64,000 nucleotides of DNA from Plotosus lineatus (GCA_024760905.1 CM045729.1:79062550-79126549), one strand, 5' to 3'; positions 1 to 10,415 are shown, numbered from the stretch's first letter. The notes: generated by a model not told the origin, from the sequence alone. Translations and numbers: made by a program.

Positions 1-119
1 TGCCAGCAGCACCCAGCTTTGTCCTACCATGGTGAGAGGACATCTGTTTGTCCTGCCAGACTTTAGGCTAACTGCCAATCAGTCAATGGCAGCTATGGCA
101 ACAAGGCTGCAGTGCAGTC

Positions 120-124
<5 letters not shown>

Positions 125-187
<63 letters not shown>
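125..187. repeat. (CA)n microsatellite
   Basis: An uninterrupted CA dinucleotide run of about 63 bases. It is a plain simple repeat with no flanking mobile-element ends. Confidence 0.95.
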
Positions 188-189
<2 letters not shown>

Positions 190-1105
190 CCCAAAATAGA
201 CTCAGGCTAAACTTACGATTAAAGACTCCTTGTGGGCCTTTCTTCAAATTGATCTTCAGTTAATACATGCAATTACACATGCATGCATGCATGGTTATAT
301 TTCTCTATATAATAAACCTTAATTACAAAGCCATTTCCCTTCCTTATCTCGCAAAGAAGTATGTTTGATATAAATCTCTTGTTATTGGACTCAGCCAACC
401 CGAAATATGCTCAGGAGGATGGAGAACAGCACCCAACGCAAGCTGCTGTCGCCACATGGTCCACTTTCTCCTGCATGTAAATGACAATCACACCTTTTTC
501 ATAAGCGGAGAGACTCTGATTAATTCTCTGCCAGTAAAGCAGCTAATTAATTATCGTCAGGTAAAGCCTTCCTCTTTTCCTCCTGTCAAAAAAAAAAAAA
601 AAAAAAGGAATGAAAACAGAATCTTTCAGTGGCCCTTTTGTAGCTCAAAGACAAACAAAGCCCGGACATCTGGACGTGTGTCGTGTCGTTTCCCCCCCCC
701 CCCCCCCCAAGGATTTTGATTTAGTTAAATTTATTTTCAGAAATACGCTTTTAATAATTGACCCAGACAACCGATTTCAGTAAATGTTCCAGTACATATC
801 AAGCTTTTAAATGCAATAATATTATTAATAAGATCTTGATACACGTGAACGTGTCACACCACAGTGCTGGTGAACTCTGAAATCTGATGGGTCGGGAAGG
901 GTTGATAAATATTTTTAGTTGTATACTTATTAAATGCTTTTTCCAGCTCTGAGCCTCATATGGTACTCATATGGAAACTATATGTTGGTTCAAATACACT
1001 GTTGTTGCTATAGTAACAGCTCATTCACAGAGATTTGCAAGGCAGACGTTATACATAATTTATATTACCAAATGAGAGTAATAATAAACGGATTTTAAAA
1101 ATGTC
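190..1105. other. Low-copy sequence, no gene seen
   Basis: No repeat family recognised and no convincing exon. It holds an A run (589-605) and a C run (692-708). The part at about 371-570 has a mixed, non-repetitive composition with TAATTA-type motifs and could be a conserved non-coding element, but nothing in the sequence alone proves that. The open frame at 456-719 reads into the A and C homopolymers and is not a credible protein. Confidence 0.5.
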
Positions 1106-1110
1106 ATATA

Positions 1111-1166
<56 letters not shown>
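1111..1166. repeat. (GT)n microsatellite
   Basis: Pure GT dinucleotide run of about 55 bases followed by GTAGGTATGTATATATA. Confidence 0.95.
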
Positions 1167-1167
<1 letters not shown>

Positions 1168-1301
1168 GTATGTATATATAGTGGCTGATGTAGTGATGTT
1201 TATTTATCATTTAAGGAAAGAGTCTCTTGTATGAACAGTTTGTGATGGTAAGTTTTCCATCCCAGGACACTTTTTATTTTTCACCTTTTTAATTGAGAGA
1301 A

Positions 1302-1329
1302 AGTATAAAAAAAAAAAAAAAAAAAAAAA
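1302..1329. repeat. Poly(A) run
   Basis: About 28 consecutive A. Downstream (1420-1470) there is a degenerate (TTTG)n repeat. No LINE or SINE body is recognisable on either side, so this is listed only as a homopolymer. Confidence 0.9.
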
Positions 1330-1694
1330 GTTGGTAAAGCTGGTGCGTTTTGGACGAGATGAGCAAGGGCAGGAACTTAGAGGTATTGATCGTGCCAAAA
1401 AAAGGTATGTCACCTGTTTGTGTTTTTTGTTTGTTTGTTTGCTTGTTTGTTTGTTTGTTTTTGTTTTTTGAGAATGATGCCAAAAGCCCAGCACACTGCT
1501 GAATGGTTGCATTTGAAATGGAGTCAAACCAGCTGATGCCTAAAAACAGGTAATGACTGGCTTTTTAAAAATGTGAAATGAAACCTAATATAATATAAAA
1601 TATAAATGAAAATTATGAAACGCTCATTAATGAAAAAAACCCTGCAGCGGTATAACAATATGATACAAGCATATTTGTGGAAGTGCTGTTGTTG

Positions 1695-1870
1695 AAAAAT
1701 CATTGATTACATCATGGATAATGTACAGCAAGTACGCTATTACTGTGAAATAGACCTGACAGAGCGATCTGGATGGTATTGAATTGCTCTCACGGGGTTT
1801 ATTTCACAATAATGTCTGGCTTGCTGTACATTATCCTGCTTATTACATGACTTTTTAGTGAAGAAATCAA
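1695..1870. repeat. Imperfect palindrome, possible snap-back MITE
   Basis: The segment GGATAATGTACAGCAAG at about 1714-1730 returns inverted at about 1825-1841. The pairing extends on both sides: TGTGAAATA against TATTTCACA towards the centre, GATTACAT against ATTACATGA outwards. An inner GAGCGAT/ATTGCTC pair closes the loop. The arms are about 70 bases, so the whole unit can fold back on itself. Foldback MITEs of this type are known in fish. No transposase or clear target duplication was found, so the family is unassigned. Confidence 0.55.
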
Positions 1871-2064
1871 TAATCCTCCATAAAGTACTGATTTTAAAAA
1901 TGATTTTATTGCTCCTGTTAATGACGTGGGCCATAACAGCCTGTTATACCTGAGACCAGTACAGGGGGGACGAGAACGACTATATATCATTTCATCATCA
2001 AATCACAGGCTCACATAAAATTCCCATTCTGTGATCAGAGATTGCGAGATTTTGGTTGTGTCTT

Positions 2065-2180
2065 GGCCTTGTGATGGTCTGGTGAGCTATTCATGGTGTA
2101 TCCCGTCCTCGCCAAGTGTTGGTTGAGATAGGCTCCATTCTCAGCGTGAGCCTATTAGGATTATGTGAGACCAATGGGCG
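2065..2180 (+). repeat. L2-type SINE/LINE tail fragment
   Basis: Resembles the common teleost motif in which a 'gatggtctggtgagc' phrase is followed by a 'gataggctcc' phrase and a 'taggattat' phrase. This is the 3' tail shared by L2-related LINEs and the SINEs they mobilise. It is diverged and lacks both ends. Confidence 0.5.
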
Positions 2181-2191
2181 CGCTCACAATC

Positions 2192-2385
2192 AGGCGGCAC
2201 GGTGGCGTAGAGGTTAGCATGTCTGTCTCACAGCTAGAAGGCCCTGGTTCAATTCTCATTGTGGGTGTTTCTGCATGTTCTCCCTGTGTTTGCGTGGGTT
2301 TCCTCTGGGTACTCTGGTTTCCTCCAACATTCCAAAAGCATGCACAATAAACTAACTGGCTGTTCCAAATTGCCCGTGAGTGTGA
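2192..2385 (+). repeat. tRNA-derived SINE, L2-type body
   Basis: Begins GGCGGCACGGTGGCGTAGAG, a tRNA-like head with an A-box-like stretch. TGGTTCAATTC follows near 2245 as the B box. The body carries the typical fish phrases 'gcatgttctccctgtg', 'gtgggtttcctc' and 'aaattgcccgtgag'. This matches a very widespread teleost tRNA-SINE class. The 3' end runs into the Rex-like fragment that follows. Confidence 0.75.
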
Positions 2386-2460
2386 GGGGCTGTGTCTCTC
2401 AGCTGGTCTGGGAAAACCTCGGTGTTCCCTTGGAAGATCTGGGGTGCGGAACATCTAGAC

Positions 2461-3261
2461 CAGTGGTCCCCAAACTACGGCCCGTGGGCCGGATACGGCC
2501 CACCTCCACATTTGGCCCGGCCCCCTGAACAATACCAGAGACGCATTATGATTATTTTTTTAGTCTGGCCACGCGATCAAGACTAATACACACCTAGAGC
2601 ATGACATTCTACTCCACCCTTCTGCTGTCTGTCCCCCAGCTGACACCCCCCCCCCCCACCCCAAACAAAAATCCTAGACTCTCCCCTGTCAAATAGAACA
2701 GAATAATGGTGAAAAGGTTATGGAAGAGAAAAATTGATTCAGAATGCGGGGTATTTAACCTGCAGTGGACAAGATATTATTTTTTTGTTCAATGCAAAGA
2801 AAAGGTTGTTTGTATCATCTGTCAAGACACAGTGGCGGTATTCAAAGAATACAATCTGCGCCGACACTCTGAATCCCGTCACAAAGACGAGTGTCATCGC
2901 TTGCAAGGCCAAATGCAAGTACACAAACTCTCAAAGCTAAAAAGTGGACTGTTAGGTCCGGAGAATACATTTGTACTCCAGGCTCGGCTGAACCAGTCGT
3001 CTGTTCCGGCAGCTTTCGGGTTGCTCAACTGATAGCAAACAATGTTTTTTTTTTTTATTTATTTCCTGACTTTTTTCTGTGAAGATCCTGGAAAGGGTTA
3101 CTAATATTTGGTTATGTGTGGCTTACTGGAAAACAATAAATGTTTACGTGTAGGCAGCCCTGCGATCATCACACTTTTTCTGTTACAAACTGACCTCGGC
3201 CCCCCCATCAGAGAAGGGAAAAGATATGTGGCCCTCACAGCAAAACGTTTGGGGACCCCTG
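2461..3261 (+). mobile_element. hAT element, non-autonomous, with BED-finger remnant
   Basis: Left end CAGTGGTCCCCAAACT and right end, read inverted, CAGGGGTCCCCAAAC form terminal inverted repeats. Flanks ATCTAGAC (2453-2460) and ATATAGAC (3262-3269) are an 8-bp target duplication with one mismatch, the length expected for hAT transposons. The interior holds the N-terminal zinc-finger part of a transposase but no catalytic domain, so the copy cannot move by itself. It lies inside a Rex-like LINE tail. Confidence 0.85.
2706..3032 (+). pseudogene. hAT transposase N-terminus with BED-type zinc finger (fragment)
   Basis: A 108-codon frame. Residues about 5-60 look like the start of ZBED5/GTF2IRD2-like hAT transposases: KRKIDSECGVF, a Trp-aromatic pair (WTRYYFF), then CIIC for the first metal pair and HSESRH for the second. 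The following QGQM and KL-rich stretch also fits that family. The RNase H-like catalytic core and dimerisation domain are absent, because the frame ends just before the right half of the element. This is a domain remnant inside the 2461-3261 hAT, not a host gene. Confidence 0.7.
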
Positions 3262-3399
3262 ATATAGACCTTATTGTTTATGATGCTGCATCCACAACCC
3301 AACCCAGGATCGAGTGGAGGAGGAAGACTGACCTGTACTTCAATGAGACGGCTGCTAAGTGTAATGAGAGAGTCCATCATTGCGTCTCTTGAGAAAATA

Positions 3400-4030
3400 T
3401 TTTAAAAATTAAGCCTCAAAAAGTGGCTATTTTGAGTGTTGATGTATGATGCTCTGAAATGTTGTCATCTTATTTCAGTTTAATCTCTATAAAGATGTCA
3501 AGTGAGGGCGTTGTTTGTAGTTATGAAAAGTTATGATGGTTTAGAGATAAGAAATTAAAGCTTAGTTTATTCAAGATAGCAGGTAGCTCAACATGAAAAA
3601 TGTGAATTCTTTACATGTTCAACCTACGAGTGTATCCCGTGTCAGCTAAACCAATCACAAGGCAAATAGAAGCAATGCAGTGACTATTCCATCTATATAC
3701 TGGTCCCACGTTATAATAACTACAGTTTGCTATAAAGAAACACTGCTCAATGCCATAATTGACCAATCAGAGACAAATATTTAAACGAGCTGTGCATTAA
3801 TTCCTATAAAGGACCCCTATCATCTTGTTTCTTACTACATGATATTGTAATTTTATTTATATTAAATATATAATAGGCCATATATATATATATATATATA
3901 ATTTTCTGAGTAGATCCTACTGTAAGAGAGTGCTTATTATTATTATTTTTATTATTATTATATAATAATTTTTTATTAAATAAATATATTATATTTATTT
4001 ATATATTTTATAAAAATATTATTATTATAA

Positions 4031-4091
<61 letters not shown>

Positions 4092-4540
4092 ACAGAGAAG
4101 CAGTAATTGCAGTGTACACTGACACAGTGGCCTTCAGTAAGATGAAACAGGCCATCCTCCTGTGATATTACAGGGCTCTTGATTTCCCACTGGACACACC
4201 AGGACAGTTATAGTATCATAAAAATGCAGATACTGACATTCTCTCTGTCTGCAGGATAAGAAGTGAGTATACAGAGGTGGAGTCTTCCATCTCACATGCT
4301 GGCTGTAATTAATGGCCAGAGTGAGGAATTTATTGTTTATAACCAATAAAACAAACTAATTAGTTTGCATCAAAATTAAAAAAAGCCTTCCCGAAATAAA
4401 ACAAATGCATGTAACCTTTAAAGTATGAGACCACCATGGCTGAATGTATTTGCAGTGTTGACCAACATCGGTTAATAGTATTTTTTTAAAAAAAGCTATT
4501 GATGAAAAGGTGACATATTTAAAACTACTAGTTTAAACTA
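3400..4540. other. AT-rich low-copy sequence with (AT)n tracts
   Basis: No gene or named transposon. It contains AT dinucleotide arrays at about 3879-3901 and 4036-4087, with an ATT/TATA-rich stretch between them (3935-4035). The remainder (3400-3850 and 4090-4540) is unremarkable AT-rich DNA. Confidence 0.6.
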
Positions 4541-4544
4541 TATA

Positions 4545-4997
4545 CAGTAATCCTCGCTACTTCGTGCTTCCGTTTCTGCGGCTTCAATGCATCGCGGGTT
4601 TTTCAAAAATATTCATCGAAAAAATTAAAAATAAGGAAATTAACGGAAAATAGGGGGAAAGTTAAGGAAAATGCCGCAAAACAAGGCCAATTATGCAAAA
4701 AAAACCCAAAAAACAAAAACAAAAAACAACCCAAAACCCCCCAACCAAACTACTGTACTTACATTTTTATGAGAGGTATGTGTGTGTACTATTTATATTT
4801 AATTTACATCTCATGCATTATTTTTGAATGTTTAATTGTTATTATAAGCATTTATAGTATTGAAAATGTATTTATTGATATTATATACACATACTTGTAC
4901 GTATGTGACGTATGTCATGTCAGTCGGGGGGTGGTGGTGGTTTCGATCGTACTTCGCGGAAATCGGCCTCGGTTCTGCAGAAAGTGAGCGATCCCTG
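4545..4997. mobile_element. Tigger/pogo-like MITE, family B
   Basis: Flanked by TA on both sides. Left end CAGTAATCCTCGCTACTTCG and right end, read inverted, CAGGGATCGCTCACTTTC are the imperfect terminal repeats. The interior carries a family-specific phrase (AATGCCGCAAAACAAGGCC) seen again at about 7885, 16820 and 30675. Short CAG-starting TIRs with TA duplications and a 'CCTCGCTACTTCGCG' motif fit the Tigger/pogo branch of Tc1/mariner. There is no transposase frame. Confidence 0.75.
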
Positions 4998-5154
4998 TAG
5001 TATCTCATTCCATTTACAACTATATTCAGCTGAGTGTTTTAAAAACATGTATTTCTAATAAAACTAGTTAGTATATACTACACAGGAATAGTGTGGTGCA
5101 GTTGGTCCAGTCATAAGTGATTAAAAAACATTATCCAGAGTAGATATCGCTTAA

Positions 5155-5483
5155 CTCTTTAATGCCCAGCAGGACCATATGGTTCTGTTTCAAAAAATGC
5201 TAACTACTAGATGCATCTATACTTGTTGTAGTGTCGCCTGATGCAACACAGCTTGGTCCCACCTCCCTCAATTAGCTGTGAGACGACCTTGAGTGCGCAT
5301 GATTGTGTTGTTCACGAATTTGTGAGAGTGTTATTATTATGTTATCATTATTATTAGTGTTATTCTAATTTTGTTGAAAGAAATGTGTTCAGGGTGTTTC
5401 CCTTTCTCCCTTGCCTTTCTGACAAGGAAAAACTAGTGATGTTTTTTTTTTTCACTGCAAAAAATAATTCAGGCATTAAAGGG
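5155..5483. mobile_element. piggyBac-type MITE
   Basis: TTAA at 5151-5154 and again at 5484-5487 flank a unit whose ends are CTCTTTAATGCC and, inverted, CCCTTTAATGCC. A TTAA target duplication plus a 'CCCTTTAA-GCC' terminal repeat is the hallmark of piggyBac transposons. The unit is 329 bp with no transposase, so it is non-autonomous. Confidence 0.75.
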
Positions 5484-5616
5484 TTAAATCAAAATGACTC
5501 TCTCAGTTTGTTGTTTACTTGGAGAGGGTGGAGTCACTATTACCACACTTGAAGATGGAAAAATAACCCATAAAAAAATTCAAATTTAGAATTTTTTTCT
5601 TGTGGTTCTGTGTCGT

Positions 5617-5954
5617 TCATTCATTCATTTTCTGAGCTGCTTAATTCTAATTAGACTCGCGGTGAGACTGGCACCCATCTCAGCGGACTCTGAGCAGGAG
5701 CAGAGCACACCCTGGACAGCTCACCATCCATCGCAGGACAGAAACACGCTGACAATAACGCAATGTCCTACTAGTGGCGAAAGTCAACAATGGCTCTTTT
5801 ACAGCCTCTCACAACAGACAGAGACATGGCCGGCCTTTAATAACCCAGTTAGCAGCGCTGGGAGGGCAGCAGTGACATCTCAGTGATAACGGGGCTTGAA
5901 TCCCTGACCTTCAGATCAGTAAGTCAGCACCTTACCACCGGGCCACCACTGCCC
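5617..5954 (-). mobile_element. tRNA-derived SINE with L2-type tail
   Basis: Read on the minus strand it starts GGGCAGTGGTGGCCCGGTGG (tRNA-like A box). It continues through the shared body phrases (gttatcaaaggccggcc region, 'aaaagagccattg') and ends in the L2-type tail 'ctaattagaattaagc' with a (GAAT)n repeat at 5617-5630. The B box is diverged. It belongs to the same SINE group as 16108-16457 and the other copies listed here. Confidence 0.85.
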
Positions 5955-6795
5955 TGGTTTCTGTGTAGTGTATACTAAAATGTTTAATGAGTGTGTAAAA
6001 CACTGTTTTGGAGCACGGTACTTATGTTTTCATGAGGTGTGTGCTAAATTCCGAATGACTGGGCACTCAGTTCACCTGGCCTCTCTCTGTCACGCTCAAA
6101 ATATGTAAATATAAACAAAAAATTATTGTTGTTTGTGTTTCTTTGTTTCCATGTAGTCTATACGAAAACACTGAAAAGGATTTAAAAGAGCTGCAATTAC
6201 ATAGCTCTGAACTCGCTCACATGCCCACATGGTGTTCTTGTGTGTCAGTCACAATTTACAAAAAGTAAAAATTAAATCTTTTACAGCATTCATCAGACCC
6301 AGTTATCCAGAACGACTTACAGTTATCATTTCTTTTAATACAACTCAACAAACGTTTTTTCACGTTTTTGTTGATTTCATGTAGGATAACACAAAAATTA
6401 TTTACCTCCTGCTATGTGCACACAGGAGGAAGGAAGCCACGAAGTAGATTCAGTGAATACCAGTGAAGTGAGTTGTGCTCAAGCAACACAACGTGTCTGG
6501 GTATGGATTTCAACTGTTCTGAACTTTGAGGCGAAGAAATTCGAGCAATAAACAATCAATGCTAAAAGATACTGTTGAATGGCAGACGCCACCAAATATC
6601 GATTTTCCAAAAACATTTTCTGTAGGGAAAAAACACACATGAGTTTAAATATTCCACCGACACCAACATGAAAGAGCGGTTCATGATTGCCGTGTGCTAT
6701 GTGACTACAGACAAAAATTGGACAGGGATAACAATCGGAAAACACGATGCTTGGGTCCACATGTCTGAAATAATTTGGCATTTCCTGTGAGAGTG
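5955..6795. other. Low-copy sequence, nothing recognised
   Basis: No repeat ends, no convincing exon and no RNA gene. The longest frame (6479-6781, minus) has no family signature. Confidence 0.5.
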
Positions 6796-6799
6796 TCTG

Positions 6800-6945
<146 letters not shown>

Positions 6946-6949
6946 TATA

Positions 6950-7345
6950 TGGAGTATGAGACATACCTACGTAGTACGCTGATGTAATAAGCTACTTACG
7001 CATGACGCTGCATCCATTGTTGACAAACGACAGACTGAATGTGCCCTTCTTCTTCCCAGTTCACTGCATGTTACCCTTGTGTTAAGACGTCGTCTCTGTG
7101 ATCTTTGTGTTTACACTGTTTTGCGGACTTTTGTAACCCCATGCAAATATGGTTGTCAGAAGCGAAAGCCTACTAGTGATAGTGGTAATCAGAAAAAGCG
7201 GCAAGCCATTTCGCTAGAAACGAAGATGGCTATTATCAAGAAAATTGATGCTGGTGAAAAACACGTGAATGTTGCATGTTTCTTCCAAATGGCTCCGTAG
7301 ACCATTGGAACCATTTACAAGCAGATGGATCGCATCACAGAAAAT
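6950..7345 (+). pseudogene. Tigger/pogo transposase N-terminus (CENP-B-type HTH), broken
   Basis: Within the frame 7079-7300 the stretch KKRQAISLETKMAIIKKIDAG is the first helix-turn-helix of CENP-B/Tigger transposases. After a stop at 7298-7300 the same frame continues with TIGTIYKQMDRITENV, the recognition-helix end. The upstream sequence (6955-7060) matches 13815-13915 in wording ('gtccattgttgacaaacgacagactgaa'), so this is a second member of the same element. The DDE catalytic domain is missing. Confidence 0.65.
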
Positions 7346-7666
7346 GTTTAAGGTTATATTTGATAATGTATTTGATATTTGATGAGTCAATTTGATTAAA
7401 ATGTATCTGTTTGAAATTGTTTTTGCTTGAATTTAATTTATTTGAAATGAATGTTGATATTATTTGATATATTTGATATTATTTTACAATGTTATGTTTA
7501 GAATAATTGATTTAGGGGTGTTTTATGAGATACGGTAATGGTATTTATGGATGCATAATACAGTATGAATGTTATAGGTCACTGGAATATACAGTAACAA
7601 CTTACGTTTTTTTTCACCTTACGTTTGGCCGTTCAGAACCTAACCAAAACATAAGTCGGGGAGCCT

Positions 7667-8168
7667 CAGTGGTATCTCACCTTACAAAATTAATCCGTTT
7701 CAGAAGTGATTTCATAGCCTGATTTTTTTTCATAAGTTGACTGCATTTTAGATGTAAAAGGCCTAATTTGTTTCAAGACCCCAATACTACTTCAATATCG
7801 TAGCGATGGTAGACAGGTTTGGCCATATTCCTTTGCGATATCACTCAACCGCATGATTAAGGAGGAATGGGGGGGGTAAGGGAAATGCCGCAAAACAAGG
7901 CCAATTATGCAAAAAAACAAAACAAAACCCCCCATCAAAACTACTTCCATTTTTATATGAAGTGCACATTTGTATGTGTGTGTATTTATATTTTATTTAC
8001 ATCTTATGCAATATTTTTAATATTTAATTGTCATTATAAGCATTTATATCATCGGATATGTATTTATTAATATTATGTACACATATACATGTACGCATAT
8101 GTCGTCGGGGGTTAATCCTTTGCGAAATTTGGCAGTCCCAATTAACCGTCGAAGGTGAGGGATCCCTG
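7667..8168. mobile_element. Chimeric Tigger-like unit (family A left end, family B right end)
   Basis: Bases 7667-7855 match the left end of the Tigger element at 18672 (TIR start CAGTGGTA, then 'ccttacaaaattaatccgtt' and 'ggccatattcctttgcgata'). Bases from about 7856 match the interior and right end of family B (AATGCCGCAAAACAAGGCC, then GTGAGGGATCCCTG before TA). The two ends therefore do not match each other. A join between two related elements is the simplest reading. Confidence 0.55.
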
Positions 8169-8174
8169 TAAAAA

Positions 8175-8180
<6 letters not shown>

Positions 8181-8232
<52 letters not shown>
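8181..8232. repeat. (AT)n microsatellite
   Basis: AT dinucleotide array of about 50 bases preceded by an A run (8169-8181), between a Tigger right end and a SINE tail. Confidence 0.95.
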
Positions 8233-8238
<6 letters not shown>

Positions 8239-8248
8239 GTCTGTCTGT

Positions 8249-8590
8249 CTTCCTTTTGGCTTTTTCCCTTTTACTCGGGAGTCGCCACAGCGAATCATCT
8301 TGATTCGCACATTTGATTTGGCAGAGGTTTTTACGTCGGATGCCCTTCCTGTCACAACCCTTTTAGCAAGAAACAGAAACACGCTGACGACTTTGCAGCT
8401 ACTCTTTACGAAAGTCAGCAATGGTTCTTTTACATACCTCTCACCATAGACAGTGAGAGACATGGCCCGCCTTTGATAACCCAGTTAGCTGCACTGGGGG
8501 GGACAGTGACAACCTTGTGGAGAGTGGACCTCGAACCCCTAACCTTTGGATCAGCGATCCAGTGCCCTATACCACAAGACCACCACTGCC

Positions 8591-8593
<3 letters not shown>
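8249..8593 (-). mobile_element. tRNA-SINE with RTE-derived 3' half
   Basis: On the minus strand: tRNA-like head at 8593-8520 (tggtcttgtgg A box, diverged B box), then the shared SINE body. From about 8385 down to 8250 comes RTE sequence. The piece at 8385-8310 matches the RTE 5' leader seen at 30986-31045 and 35122-35182 ('acaggaagggcatcc', 'cgtaaaa'). It is joined directly to the RTE 3' end ('gattcgctgtggcgac', then aagccaaaagg). The RTE coding region is absent. The same architecture recurs at 50291-50638 and 59587-59969. Confidence 0.85.

Positions 8594-8676
<83 letters not shown>
8593..8676. repeat. (AT)n microsatellite
   Basis: Pure AT dinucleotide array of about 80 bases directly adjoining the SINE head. 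Confidence 0.95.
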
Positions 8677-8678
<2 letters not shown>

Positions 8679-8684
8679 ATGTAA

Positions 8685-9475
8685 AAACACCCCAATGGTC
8701 AATTCTTCATTAAGAAATGTTCATATAACAATGTACAATCCTGTTTTTATTGTTTTATGGAAAAGAAAGTGATTTAATTGTAAGTAAACATCATAATTTT
8801 TTTATTAATCATGAAACAAAAGTTATGAACAACAATGTATATTTCAATAGAGGAAAAAATTCAAACACCGTCACATATTTCCCCACTTAAAATAGCTATA
8901 ATCACATGCAGGTGTATCAGGTCAGGTTTACATGATCAGAACACGGTTACCCAGCATTTTGAACATGTCTTGTCCTATTTAAACCTCGGCCATTTAGTTT
9001 GTTGTGCCCCCATCTGTTGAAGTGAGATTGAGTATCGTGGTGAGATCCAAATAGCTGCTCAAGGCCCTCAGAAAGTTGATTGTGGCTGTTTCTGAGTCTG
9101 GTAACTGATATAAAAAGATATCAACAGAATTTGATACTAGCCATTCCACCATCTGGAAAATTGTGTACAAGTGAAGGACATTCAAAACAACTGCCACCAT
9201 GCCCAGTTCTGGCTGTCCAAGCAAGTTCACCCCCAGAGCAGACCACAAGATGCTAAAAGTCATCAAAAGTCCTAAAATACCTTCAATGGAGTGACAGCAG
9301 GCTCTCGCGCATTGCAGGGAAAGAACCTCATACCAACTGTGAAGCATCGAGTTGGACGTGTCATTGTTAGGGGATGCTTTGCTGCAGCAGGATTGAACAT
9401 TGTTATGTGAACATTTTCTTAATAAAGACTTGACAATCTAATAGGGTGTCCTAATTTTTCCAGATGGGTGCACAC
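8685..9475 (+). mobile_element. Tc1-like transposon, internally deleted
   Basis: The left two thirds carries a decayed Tc1 5' region and paired-like HTH coding sequence (9000-9290; for example 'agccattccaccatctgg' encodes the SHSTIWK recognition helix, then a PSKFTPRADHKML stretch). At about 9315 it jumps to the catalytic-region phrase NLIPTVKH followed by GCFAAAG (about 9322-9395). Between them the middle of the transposase is missing, and the DDE region is cut short. It is a non-autonomous deletion derivative with an unclear 3' end near 9475. Confidence 0.75.
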
Positions 9476-9479
9476 AGTT

Positions 9480-10415
9480 TCACTCAGAAAGATTTCTAAC
9501 CCTTACACAGGCACAAGTGGAAAATTAATTGTTAAAAAAAAAAAAAAAAAGTAATATTATTATTCTTCTATTTAAGGTCCAAGAAAAAAATTTTCATTAT
9601 TTTTTTTAATAGTTTGGATTGGTTATATCGCCCAGTATACATCACCTTATTAAGTTAATGGAGTGAAAATCAATACAGTACTATCTCCGGGTGCTCATTG
9701 AATTCTGCATTCAGTTCAAGCAGGAAAATCAAAATGGGATGAAAGAATATTAATGCTGGGCTTCAACGAAGCTGCACCATTCCCAAGAACAACTTTAAAT
9801 TTCAACTCCTCAACTTGGAGAAGTCTTTTCAACTTTGAAAGATTTTTGTCTTCCTCATTTATGGACTGATGTGGAAAAATGAGATGATAAGAGAACTGGC
9901 TTTACTCCAGTTAAAGCTTGAAAACCGAGTATATGAGTTACTGTTCTGAGAAGAAAATCATCAACATTCGAGTTCGCTGGTGAGCTTGCTTGTTACTAAG
10001 CTATTGGCTACTGGCTAACCTGCTGTTGTTGATGTGCTGCATTGCATTGTCAGTGCAAACTTTTTCCTGATTGCTTGATGCGCAGTACAGTAGACCAGAA
10101 CAAATCAATCTGTAATCGGTAAAAAGGCGCTTAAAGCAGCAAAGCAAACTACTTCAGACACAATTTCATTAAGACATCAATGCTTCTTTCCCACTAAATG
10201 TTGAATATCTGAAGGCTGGAATTGATATCATTAAAACATGTAAATTGCTACTTTTAATGCACAAATGCAGGATAATGTTAAATGGGAGAAGGGGGTGGGG
10301 CTTGTGGCTTGTCAATTAAAATCAGAGGGTTCAAAATACACGTGTAAATGCCAGTCATTGCTGATTCTGATGTTGGCTTGTGTACCTTTATTTCTCAAAC
10401 TACTAATTTTGTGCA
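9480..10415. other. Low-copy sequence, nothing recognised
   Basis: Contains an A run near 9533-9550 but no repeat ends or convincing exon. Confidence 0.5.

Larger units (their letters stand above)
2386..3335 (+). repeat. Rex1/Babar-like LINE C-terminal tail, split by a hAT element
   Basis: Bases 2386-2460 followed by 3270-3335 align by eye with the LINE 3' end at 43775-43925. Both share the phrases for a Trp-Glu, Gly-Val/Asp-Pro, Glu-Asp/Glu-Leu stretch and then 'ggaacatctagacc'. The intervening 801 bp is the hAT element at 2461-3261. Rejoining the flanks restores the LINE alignment, which independently confirms the insertion boundaries. The Rex1/Babar assignment is from memory of fish LINEs and is not certain. 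Confidence 0.55.

Noticed and set aside
3108..3392. Host exon after the hAT element
   Set aside because: The second half aligns with the Rex-like LINE tail, and the first half is the right end of the hAT.
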